This document shows positions 53,801 through 64,000 of a DNA stretch of 64,000 nt, piece after piece. This DNA is from Datnioides undecimradiatus (lineage: Eukaryota > Chordata > Actinopteri > Lobotiformes > Datnioididae): the NCBI GenBank assembly GCA_008933995.1, contig WARS01000013.1, positions 11,295,808 through 11,359,807 on the forward strand, given 5' to 3'. The translations under genes were made by a program, and so were the position numbers. Numbering within the stretch: position 1 is the first letter of the stretch; the number at the start of each line of letters is the position of its first letter. Below the pieces are notes generated by a model that made no database searches, was not told where the DNA came from, and saw only the letters and a program-made list of their open reading frames with translations.

Positions 53801-55100
53801 GCATAAATGTTTTTTGTAAGAAAGGGACATAGTAGATTTCTATTTCTTTCTCAAATTTATATTTTTTTACTTAAATTAATGCAATGATACAATATGATGA
53901 TAATGAAACAATAGACTGAATTTCAAAATAAGAAAAAAAGACAGTAGGACATAAAATAATGTCTTCATAAAATAGAGCAGTTTTCACTTTGAACCCTGAA
54001 TCATTAATAAAAAAACATGTAATCTAGGGCATCTTTTCCATCACTGTCCTTTCCCCCCACATCTTTGTTTCCATGGAGTCAGCCAGCCCATATGGGTCCT
54101 TCCATTAAAGATTTTGCTGCAGTGATGTCAGCCTCCTTTCCTGCGCTGCAGTGTGTCATATGATGTACATGTTAGTATCAGCCTCTCTTTGTCAGTTCAA
54201 TACATCAACGTACCCAGTAACATCTTGATAAATCATTTTAATTGAGCAGAGAGCGGAACGTGAATATCTTTTTAGCACACTCAGCAGCGATGGTCCTATA
54301 AACCTAAACCACTTTGGGGCTGTGTCTCTATGCCCTCCCAAATGTCTGCTAAGACCTGCTATAGTTCATGATATGCTTGTATGCGATTTATAATGTTGTG
54401 GACTGCTGCAGTCCAGACAAGTGATATTTTGTTGTTTTTCAGTCATTCTGTTTTATATTATGCATTGGACAACACTTTGGAGTGTTATGTGTTGAAATGT
54501 CATCGCTCTGCCAGCTAATCTAATTTCAATTTAAGTGTGTCATACATTTTAAAAGAACATTTCACTATTCTGTTATATATTCTTTTATTTGATGGTTACA
54601 TGAATCAGTAAATAGGTTGCTAATATCCTTCTTTAAAATATAACAGTAAATGTTGTAGAATTGCCCTTATTATAGTGTTTAGTGGGTAAATTTTTTTGTC
54701 GTCAGAGCAGCTCAACAATATATTACCTAAATTTAGCCACTGAGTCAGCAAACACACCTTGTGATCAGACTGAAAATTCCTGTGTGCTCTTTAAGTGATC
54801 TGAAAATAAAATTTCATACATATTATATGACAATGAAAAGTAAATAAGGAAATGGAAATGTGATGGCGATTAAGTTTCGTTTTATTCTTTTCAGGGTAAC
54901 AAACATAATAGTGTTCTGTGGTGATTTAAATCACATTGTTATGAAAATTGAGCTGAAATATGTTAACATTGATTTTCCAATTAGTTTACTATAAGCAGGC
55001 CACACATAAGAGAATAAGTTATGGCTTCTATAAACTATCAGTGCCAATTAATAAAAAATGCTGTAGGTCAAAATAAATACCGCTTTCCTCTACAAATGCT
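50895..55100. other. Intergenic region between pmel and prph
   Basis: About 4.2 kb with no recognisable gene. It contains CT-rich tracts (about 51030-51070 and 52380-52430), an AT-rich palindromic stretch (ATTAATTAATCATTAATTAA, near 51580-51600) and many poly-T runs. Short reading frames such as 53425-53640 have no splice context or family resemblance. Upstream control elements for prph may lie in the left part. Confidence 0.5.
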
Positions 55101-55324
55101 TCAACGTTCTTATTTCACTTTTTTTATTACACTCTTCACTCCTTTCTATTTCTACACATATTCTTGTTCATGGGACTGGTTTACTTAACTGGAAACACTT
55201 GATTGGTTCTGCTTCAGTACATTCACTGGGAGTTACAGTATTGCTAGGGTTAAAGTATTATGTGTGTAAAGCCAATATTTTAGCAGATGTTGTAGATGCT
55301 GAGTGCATGAGCTGATGATGATAA
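55101..55324 (-). other. pmel: pmel 3' untranslated region and polyadenylation signal
   Basis: A minus-strand AATAAA (reverse complement at 55123-55128) lies about 200 bases past the pmel stop codon. A second hexamer, with reverse complement at 54881-54886, would give a longer UTR. The sequence is noncoding. Confidence 0.5.
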
Positions 55325-58300
55325 TCACACAATCCTCCCTTGGAGCAACGGACGACTCTCTCCTGGTGACTGTCGGCTCAACAAGTTCCACAACAGCAAA
55401 GGCACTGACGTGACTGCTGAGCTGCCTCCATTATTGTCAACACCATCTTCTCTTAGTGGCTGGTACTGCTTGAACCGCCTGTTTAGAGACAGAAATGAGG
55501 TGATAAGACTCTGCTCATGACAATGGTTGTAAAGTAAAGTGAATTTGTTGTTTTAAGTTTTCCATCCAGTCCTTGTCTCAACGTAATTCTGGCAGGATCA
55601 CTCACATTTACATTGTTTTTTTTCTCAAAGGTACCATCAGAATGAAGTAGTTTTGTCTGTACATCAGCAAGATACTAAGGTTGGCTGTGTCAGCCTGTAG
55701 GTCAGTTTGACCTAGACCAAAATATCTTAACATTTAGATGAATTGTTTTGCACAGAAAATTCATTGTACTCGGTGGAGGTATCCCACTGACTTTGGTGAT
55801 ACTGTCTTTTCCTCTCTTGACGTATGTGGTTTTGAGTGAATTATTGCATGGGTTTGCATAAAATCTGGGAATCATCAAGCAGAACTTTAAATTTGAATCA
55901 CATTATACCAGTGCAGGAATAGTTTATACTGTAGTGCTTTTGTTCAGAGCACATTACAATATGTTAGCTAGCTAATATGCTAAGCTAAGAAGGTGAATAT
56001 GGTAGGCACTGTCTGCTATACATTAGCACTGTAACATTGTAATTGTGTGCTGATGATAGCTTAAAGGTTGTCATTGTCTCTTCAGACGTTCTGCAGGGAT
56101 CAGTCCTTAGATTCTTACTGCTGCTTGCTTTCTGAAATGGCTTCAATGCTAACATTGAAGTGAGTCATCATTAATGGTTTCACCTGTGTTTTACTGTGAT
56201 GACAAGTGAAACAATTACAGAATGGTCAATATCTGGTCAGACATTAAAATGGTGTCAAAATCTAAACCTGAATTTCTGAATTTGAACCTGAGGATAAGAG
56301 TAACATGTTTAACATTTTCATTGTGTTTTTCATAACATTATTTGGTTTTCTTTCTATTTTTTCAGTCATTCGGCAAAAAAATAAATGATGTCAATACCTT
56401 ATGTGACACTCACCTGTACATCAGACCAATACAACAGACAACACAGGCGAGGACCATAACGCCAAGGACTGTGGCTGCAGTACCAGCTGGGGAACCACCA
56501 GAGGCTGAAATTGAAGCACATTACATAAATAAGATAATAGTCTAAAGATTAAGTACTTCATAGACTATTCATTAAATTTTACTCCACCCACCTACTGTCA
56601 CACTGACTCTGGCACTTGCCACAGCAAGACTGACGTCATTTGTAAGGGAGACATTGATGCAAAATACCCCGGAGTCATTGAAGAACTGACGAAGGATCAT
56701 TTGACAGTCTGGAGATGGTGTTGCTGCATTACACACCGTTTCCACTGGTGTGATACAGTCCGCATCTGAAATTACTGTGCAGACCTCACTTGGCAGACTG
56801 AATGAAAGATAGTCACAAGTGGATATGTTTAAAAACAGGTAAAACTGTTTTTTGTGCTAATCATAATATATTTTAAGACATGCTATATATAAATATATAC
56901 AATATAAACATTACAGTTTCATTGTAGGCTAATTAGGGATAATTTTTGTATTAGTTTTAAAAAAAATGAAGACAAGTTTAAATCCTGACATTAGGAAGAA
57001 CAGTAACTGCATTGGAGCCACTTTATTTCTATGTATGTATTTCTAGAGACAAGCTAGTATGATGATATGACCAGTCTGTGACACCAGATGTGGCAACTTT
57101 GTGCTTAACACCGATTAACTTGATAAAGGCTTGAATCAGTGTGTGTTTTCTGAAGTTACTTTAGTGTCAGAAGTATAAAAGAAACATATGAAATCTAGTC
57201 CTCAACAGATGAATCATAATTTCAGACTAGCAGATCAGACAGTGGAATATTACAGATTTTTTTTTTTTTACATTACAGTTTTGATTAAAGTTTGAATGAG
57301 GAAGATTTGTTTGAGTTCTGTAATTGTAGTCTGAGCTAAATTAACAGAAATGACAACAACTGTGCAAGCTTTCAAATATGTAACTTATGTATCTGATGAA
57401 TGCTCACCTTCCCTGACAGGTGACGGTGACATCTACAGCATTCTGATCCAACTCTGTTGCCATTGATACAACATTGGCCACCTGTACAATCTCTACACTT
57501 TCAATACCCTCTGAAAGAGGAAGAGAGACAGATTTTAAATGACACTGCCTCGATTAAAAATAATTAAGGTTGTGGTTCAGTAATAATGCCAGAATGACAG
57601 AAACTGTATTGACTTACGGACAACATCTACAGAGGTGGAGAGGGAGCCATAACGGTAGACCATGCAGTCAGCTGTCAGCTCTGGAGCTTGTCTTTTAGCC
57701 ACAACAAGGGCAACCTGTGCCTGATCTGTTTCCACCTCTGCTTGAACTTCACCCTCAGCTGGGGCAAGCTCTTCCTCACCTGCAGGTTGCACTGAAAAAT
57801 AAGATACATTTAGTCATAATACCTTTGGTACAAGAGCATTTTTTGTTTAGTATCAGCTTATTTTAGTTTCCAGTAAATACTCACCTGCAGGAGGCAGGGC
57901 AGAGGCTGCAACTTCATTCTCAGTTGCCTGTACTTCAGCCTCAGTATCAGCTGTAGCATCACCTGCTGCTACCTCCTCTACAGCTGTGACCTCAGTGGCA
58001 GCTGGGGCTATAATATTATCAGCAGGGGCATCTGTCACTGCTTGGACAACCTCTGCTGCAGCATCAACAGCAGTAACATCAGCATTGGCAGCATCAGCAG
58101 CATTGGCATCATCAGCAACCTCAGCATTGGCATCATCATCAACAGCAGCCGCATCAGTGGTATCAGCATCAGCAGCCACAACATCAGCTTCTTCCTCTGC
58201 AACTACTTCTGCCACAGGAGCAACAGTGACAGTAATCTCAGCTGCAGCTTCTTCTCCTTCTGCAACAGGTGCAACTGAAGCAGCAGCATCAATCACAGGT

Positions 58301-61300
58301 ACATTTTCTTCAGCAGCTGTAACCACCGCAGTCTCATCTGCAGCAGCATCTGCGGGCTCTTCAGCTGCAGGTGCAACAGAAGCAGCAGTGGCCACATCAC
58401 CACCTGCTGCTGCTGCATCTGTGTCCTCAGCAGCAACATCTGCCTCTGCAGCAGTGTCAGCTGTGTCAGCGGGATCTTGTTCCTCTGGAACAACAGCTGC
58501 ATCGACTCCTGCAGGTGCTACTGAAGCGACCTCCACTGCCTCTGTGTCTGTATTAACAACTGCTGCTCCATCCTCCGTGTTTGTGGCTGCCTCAGCTGGC
58601 TGCACAGAGGCAGCGAGTGGGGTGGCATCAGAAGCAGGAACATCCAGAGCAATGGCATCTCCTCCCTCGGCTGGCACTGCTGGGACAGCTGCAGGTGTTG
58701 AGGCCATCACAACTACTGCTGGAGCAGCAGAGGCATCAATGGGGACAGCTAGAAGAAAAGTTTAAAACAACTGAGCAAAACATAATTCTGAGAGCTTACA
58801 GGACAGTATGCATGTATAAAACAAAGAGGATAGCTGGTTAAATATCTCACCAGCGGTGGGGTTCCCACAGCCATTGGGGATGCTTGCCATGAGCACCACC
58901 TGAGGTTTAAAGGTCCCGACATTGAGGTACGTGTGTGTGACAGTGAGGTCTCTGGAGATCAGAGTGCCGGTGCTGTCACCAAAGTCCCAGCTGAAGCTGA
59001 TGTCAGCATTGTTGAGATACTGGCTGGGATCATGCAGCTTGACACTAAAAGCAATGGCTCGGTTCTGGATGAAGTTCTGGTCATCCTGGTTTACATCATT
59101 GACTTGGGCGAGTGAAATGGTGAAGGGAACCTGGTCTGGTGATGATGCAAAAGATGTAGAAATGTTTATGACGAGGACACAAACAGTGTAGAATCATTTT
59201 CCTCGAATTAAGCAAGAAAGTGTCCAACAGGTTACCTGTGATGGTGAAGACTGTGGAGGCATAGCCAAGAGGGATAAATTTGTCTTGGCCACGGCAGTGA
59301 TAGATGACCACCTCCATGTTGTAGGAGCCCAAGGGAACGTTGTCTGTACCGATGGTGAGGGAGGAGGATGGCCCATCTGCCACCTGCCAGTAACGCCCTT
59401 CAACAGAGCATTAGAGTGATTATTTGGAGTGGGCCAATGGGTAATAACAGTACGATTCATTGAATTCACACAAGTTGGAGACTCTACACTTGTCACTTTT
59501 ATTAGATAGTACGTGAGATTATGTTGTCATGTTGATGGAGTAAAGAAAAGGACTGTGATTTATTTGTTGTTTATGTCATTTTCTGATTTGTGCTAACAAA
59601 CAGACTTTTGGTTGAAAATGTCAGGGAGGAATGTTAAATATGTTGTGAAATTTAAACCTGTTCACCTTGTTCGTGGCTTCGTCTTAGATGGTTGGGTTCT
59701 CTACCATTGTCACAGCAACGTGATTATTTGACTAGCGTTCATGGATCATTTACTAAATCAGATAACCCTATGATCTGAAGTAAAAATAGTAAACTGAGGC
59801 TATTGTGTTAGTAAAATGTCCTACTAATTTAATCCAAATAGCACTAATTACTCACACACTAACAAAAAGATAATTTTCTCATGTTTTCTCACATTAAACA
59901 GTGTTTAAATCCAAATTCAGAATTTATCTCTTTTTACAGTTGATGATGATTTTTTATGACAAATAAAAAATGTTAGAAATGATCACAGATCATCTTTAGT
60001 ACAACAATTTGTTTACTAAAAAGGCTTTGTCTGTGATACAGCCTGTGGCAAATGTTAAACTTTAAATTTAACTACTTGCTGGATAAGACATTTCCCCTCT
60101 GTCCTTTGTCGATTCCTTAATGGTCTGTTCTTTGTGTATATGGAGATTTTACATGTTAATGCAATGAAATCAGCAGAATTTGACGTTCCTTTTGCTCATC
60201 ACTGAGAGTTTTCTGTTGTCTGTGTTCACAGGAAAGTTGCACGGTGTTACTTGTGCAGCATTACTTACAGCTAAGGCTTTTAAGAGACAGACTAAAAATT
60301 ATAAGATAAAAATTATTTACCCCAGGTTTTCCACACAAACACATAGTGGGGTTTCTTGTTCTGGGTCCTGGTGAGCGGTGTGCCATCAGGGAAAACTCCA
60401 GTCCACTCACTGTCCTGATCAGGGTACACAGGCTGGCCCTCCTGATACTGTCGTCCTGGAAAGAAATGACAGCCATAGCTCATCCATCAATATCAGAAGT
60501 CTGTAACTTTGTATATCAATAAGAGACAAATCAGGTGAGACAAAATAAGAATATTTTGTGCTTTCATAAAACAAAATAACATTTGTTCAAATGATTATAA
60601 TAAATTGTTCTTATTTTAGCTGCTGAATTTTTAATTTTTCACAATAACTATAAATTATAAAAAACAGAGTAAGGGGTTTCGTTATTAAATTATCTATTGG
60701 CACACACACACACACACACACACACAGTCATTATTTATTGTCATTGGTGATGCTGTCTTACCATTGATGGTGCAGTTTTGTGCCCAGACCACCTGCCCAT
60801 CAGAGAGCACTGTCTGGTTTGGTGGGAAATTAAGATTAATAGAGAAAGTTGCTTTTGCCCCAGTCAGGGTGGGCGCATCGTTTTTCAGGTCAAAAGTGAC
60901 CTCACCTCCTGGAAAGAGGATTACACAACAATTCAACATCTTTACAACAACTGGCAGAGAGAGATTTATAACTTTACTGTTAATGGAAGTACAGGAGTGA
61001 GCCTCACCAGACCAGCAGTTCCTGAATCTCGGATCTCCATCTTTCCACACTGGATACATCCGTGAGTTCCATGAGCGGTAACGTGTGAACTGACTTCTCG
61101 GCTCTGGAGGAAATATTACACTCTATTTAGGAAAAGAAGCCACATCATGCAGCTCTTGCTATTCTCCCAAGTATCCTCAAAAACTGATGCAAACCATTGC
61201 TTTATCTGGTGAAATGGCTGCAGAAATATGTTTTCTTTTTTAGTGTAGTTGATGTTTACATTTTTGTTCCTGCCAGATTATGAGTGATTATATTATTAAC

Positions 61301-62502
61301 TACATATTTCAGCAAAGTTTAAATTGTGTAGGCTTTTTAAACTTTTACATTATAAGCAGGTTTTGAACACAAATGACAAAGATTCTTGTGCAAATGAGAG
61401 CAGGTTTATGTTTATGGTGTTGAGGAGGGGTGAGGAGTGTCGGGGTTCTTGGTGGTGGGAGTCACACGACCTGCAATCCCCCTCAATCCCTTTCATGTGA
61501 CTATCAGCTGAGCAGCAACATCAGTAATCCCAGTGAGAGGAATGAGGGATCCCAGACAACTGGCTCACGGTTTTTTGATGTTTGTGTGTGTGAAAATGTC
61601 ATTGCATGACATCCTTCCACAACAACATGAACAAATGATTTTTAGATTTGCAGGTATGAAAATAAACAACATTATGAATTACAGAATAGTAACTGAGTTA
61701 CTGAGAGGTTTACTCATACTGATTAATAGCACACTCCTTGGAAAATATAGTCACAATTCCAAGTTGTTAGAATAAACTGTGTATAAGTGTAAAAATTGGC
61801 ATGTAAAAGTTTGTGCATCTTCTCTCTCTTCAACAGAGCACAGAGTATGTTGGTAGGAAATAAGCGTAAAATCACAGATCAGCTCTTCAATTTGTCATCC
61901 AAACAAAGAAATAGTAATTCCAGACTCAGACATAAGATTGTAATTGGTGGAAAGGCAGAAAAGTGTTGACTTACATTAGTCACAGGCATTAAAATTAATT
62001 ACTTTCCCTGTTGCTAAACTGTGGCTATGAAGCAAACACTGTATCTTAACCCATAACTTACACTCATTATCAGCTTCCAAACTTTGTTTTTCTTGAGCTA
62101 AAAAGAAGAATCGTGCCAAGTGGGTAAAGAAATTCCACTTTATCCTTCTACAGTTTCGCTAACTTTAGATCTTATGCGTCAAATGAGATGAAAGACATAC
62201 TTCAGTGCAACTGCATTGGCACAAGTCTATTGTTTTCTGACAGAAATAGCAAACACTGAAAAATTGTTTCCTTTTAATATTTTCTTATAAAACCACATTT
62301 CTATTCATGCAGTGCAGAATAAAAAAGAAAGCAGGACATTGATCTGTTATTCCTTTGTTCGAAAATGTGCCTGTAGCTCAACTGATAAGAGGAGAAAATA
62401 AACATAAAAGCAGTTCTCCTGTCTGTAATTTCTGATGTACTCACTTGTCACAGCAACAGATGTAAAAGCCAAAACCAGCAACAACAGTGTCAGAGTCGTC
62501 AT
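55325..62502 (-). CDS. pmel: Premelanosome protein (PMEL17/silver)
   Basis: A pigment-cell membrane glycoprotein whose cleaved lumenal part forms the amyloid fibrils on which melanin is deposited. Twelve coding exons splice in frame on the minus strand: 62502-62445, 61103-61008, 60908-60762, 60455-60321, 59397-59236, 59135-58851, 58748-57885, 57791-57618, 57510-57408, 56797-56592, 56504-56414 and 55478-55325, giving 824 residues (human about 661). After a signal peptide comes the N-terminal region (GGEVTFDLKNDAPTLTGAKA; VFVWKTWGRYWQVADGP). The PKD domain has ISFSWDFGDS (WDFGD at 249-253) and THTY. A large repeat region spans 295-582. Next are a convertase site (AKRQ, cut after about 616), the Cys-rich kringle-like domain with the seven cysteines also found in human PMEL, and a membrane segment (about 752-773). 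The cytosolic tail ends ESRPLLQGRIV, an acidic-dileucine sorting signal. The protein is longer than human mainly because of the repeat exon. The fish a/b paralogue is not resolved. Confidence 0.95.
55948..56062. repeat. Degraded teleost interspersed repeat in pmel intron
   Basis: The landmarks GTTAGCTAGCTAATATGCTA, GGTGAATATGGTAGGCACTG, CTATACATTAGCACTGTAAC and TGTGCTGATGATAGC follow the order of the common fish GCTAAC-rich repeat. It lies in the intron between coding exons 11 and 12 of pmel and looks like another part of the family represented at 25058-25430. Confidence 0.5.
57885..58748 (-). repeat. pmel: pmel repeat-domain exon: acidic Ala/Val/Glu/Asp low-complexity region
   Basis: This single 864-base exon encodes about 287 residues made almost wholly of Ala, Val, Glu, Asp, Thr and Pro. 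It contains imperfect repeats of a (A/V)SVAPA motif (EVASVAPAG, TAASVAPAAEE, AAASVAPVAEGEE, VTVAPVAEVVAEEE). No Lys, Arg, His, Cys, Phe, Trp or Tyr was seen. It occupies the position of the RPT domain of mammalian PMEL, between the PKD domain and the convertase site. The GCN-rich sequence produces long open frames on the opposite strand, which are not genes. Confidence 0.9.
60701..60726. repeat. (CA)13 microsatellite in pmel intron
   Basis: A perfect CA dinucleotide run lies 36 bases past the donor of pmel coding exon 3 (inside the following intron, on the minus strand TG). It may vary in length between individuals. Confidence 0.97.
61493..61501 (-). promoter_or_regulatory. pmel: Candidate MITF-type E-box in pmel intron 1
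   Basis: The minus strand reads GTCACATGA, matching the extended E-box preferred by MITF/TFE factors. It lies in the 1.34 kb first intron, in a locally GC-richer patch (about 61420-61515). A related GTCACACGA lies 32 bases away on the plus strand (61461-61469). PMEL is a well-known MITF target. The site is a motif match only. Confidence 0.4.
62062..62097 (-). other. pmel: Possible alternative 36-nt exon in pmel intron 1
   Basis: The minus strand has a strong pyrimidine tract and acceptor (TTCTTCTTTTTAG) followed by 36 bases and a consensus donor (GAGT followed by GTAAGT). Its length is a multiple of three. Splicing it between coding exons 1 and 2 (both phase 1) would create a TAG codon at its junction with exon 2, so inclusion would end the protein early. 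The main gene model omits it and stays open. It may be a chance match. Confidence 0.25.
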
Positions 62503-64000
62503 CCTGTCTTTGGTTGTGTGTCTCCTTTCTACGAGCCCTGATCCTCACCCAGAAGTCCTGAACCCCAACACAGCTCCTAGAGAGACTTGAGAAATGTTTC
62601 CTCACACTCTTTAAGAGGGCCCTGGACCTGCATTACCATAAAGTTTCTTCTCACCTCTGACATCATTTGGAGTCTGCAGACTGGCACCACCCCCTCTGCA
62701 TGAACTGTAAGAACAGACATGAGCACTGTTTTATTAACTACAGTTGTGTTTTACAGGAACTTTTGTGTTCATAGCTTTACTATCATTATTATCACTTACT
62801 ATCATTTTCATATTCTTGCGTGAGCTAACAGTGACTTTATATGTGCTCTGTCTTTTTACTCATGAACCACACTGAGGCCAAATTCTGTCAACTTTATAAA
62901 ATTCTGATGTAATGTTGTCATAAATGCATTTCCAATTCAAAACTTATACAAAAAACTAAATAAGGCCCAAAATGATGGATGAAGAGCATGTAAATAATTC
63001 AACTGAACATAAACACTGAAATCCCTCTAGCAGGACACAATCTTCTAAAACGCATTATTGGAAAATCAATGGATGCTTTCTGCACAGCATAAATGAAAAT
63101 GTTATACATGATGCCGACTTTAGGACAAGAGGGTGGTGAGAACTGTGAGCAAAGCTCAACTCATGCCTGCTCTTGACGTATGACCTTAGAGCTATGTGTG
63201 CATGGGCGTCACAAGATGAGTGTGAGGGTGGCTAATCAATAGCATCCTTTTATTTCCTCAGCCATTCTCCCGTATCCTGCTGTCCACCTCAGGCTGCTGC
63301 GGCTCTGAGAATCTGTGACTCGCAGCAGTGCAGACACACCCGTGTTCAGTTTATGAGACGTGTCCTCCTTTAGTTTTATTCAGAGGAGGACTGGAAAGCA
63401 TCAGGACAAGTAAGCCAATTGATTCTGGAGGTGACTGAGAAATTAAAACCTAGTTTCACTCTCAGCATATCACATCATTGAATTGAACTCCATTGTATCA
63501 ATTTCCACAACTGTTACTTCCCTCTAACTTATTTATTCTATCTTTTCTCAGCAAATAGGAAGCAAATCTAGCCTATTGAAGCAGTTATCATTTGGGGTTT
63601 TCAAGGAACATGAGGAAATTCACATCAATGAATCCTGAAACAAGATATCATTGATACAACACAATTAATTATTCATGTCATTGTGAATGCCTGGGCTCAT
63701 GTCGTACAATGCTGGAAAATAGAAAAGCAACATTTACATTTGAAATGTAAAAACCAGTGAGTGAGCCACTCCATTATTAATCTGTCATAAAAGAAAGTGA
63801 TGTTATTGACTTGTATGTGTCAAAAATGGGCATGTTTATGTTTTATCAGAGTATAAAAAGTAGGATGATATGAAAGAAACAATTACAGCTGAGTACTGTT
63901 GGTAAGTTCACTTTAACAATACAATGATTAGTCAATACAAATATTTAAAATATGGATTATAAAATTTTTATTGTGCAAAAATTCCTGATTATAGAAGGGA
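62503..64000. other. pmel upstream region
   Basis: Sequence 5' of the pmel start codon. A TCTTAAAGAG element (minus strand, about 62606-62616) could serve as a weak TATA-like box, giving a short leader. No other gene, RNA gene or clear repeat was seen to the window end. The region 63170-63350 is somewhat GC-richer without an identifiable function. Confidence 0.4.

Noticed and set aside
57986..58765. Long plus-strand open frame of 259 codons (Ala/Ser/Thr-rich)
   Set aside because: It is the antisense of the GCN-rich pmel repeat exon. The composition is a mirror of that exon and there is no splice or promoter context.

Overview
The window is nuclear DNA from a ray-finned fish, most likely a teleost. 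It carries six intron-containing genes with canonical GT-AG splice sites, compact introns, AT-rich spacers, and fragments of repeats typical of teleosts. No bacterial, viral, CRISPR or tRNA/rRNA features were seen. Identities come from reading spliced products assembled by eye, in which the splice phases are consistent from start to stop codon for every gene.

Layout, left to right. About 1-4444 is intergenic sequence and the probable untranslated 5' exon of suox. suox (sulfite oxidase, + strand, 4445-9245) is followed by a 5 kb spacer holding a 356-bp inverted-repeat transposon (11652-12007) and a common teleost repeat (about 12962-13490). mmp19 (matrix metalloproteinase-19, + strand, 14347-17885) converges on tmem198b (TMEM198-family membrane protein, - strand, coding 19737-21486). 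A 9.4 kb first intron of tmem198b leads to an untranslated exon near 31 kb. timeless (replication-fork protection/circadian protein, - strand, 35165-43295) has 29 coding exons. A type III intermediate filament gene, best read as peripherin (prph, called plasticin in fish; - strand, 45526-50333), has 9 exons. pmel (premelanosome amyloid protein, - strand, 55325-62502) has 12 coding exons, one of them a very large low-complexity exon. The last 1.5 kb is pmel upstream sequence.

The genes are not an operon and do not share one pathway: mitochondrial sulfite detoxification, extracellular matrix turnover, Wnt-linked membrane signalling, S-phase fork protection, neuronal cytoskeleton and melanosome fibrils. 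What unites them is synteny. SUOX, MMP19, TMEM198B, TIMELESS and PMEL lie together on human 12q13.2-q13.3, with PRPH elsewhere on 12q13, so the block appears to be an old vertebrate linkage group. No wholly new biological system was found. The most interesting points are the 287-residue pmel repeat region without any basic or aromatic residue or cysteine, a duplicated exon pair in timeless, an intact tmem198b (annotated as a pseudogene in human), a possible stop-creating small exon in pmel intron 1, and classical promoter signatures at mmp19 and timeless.
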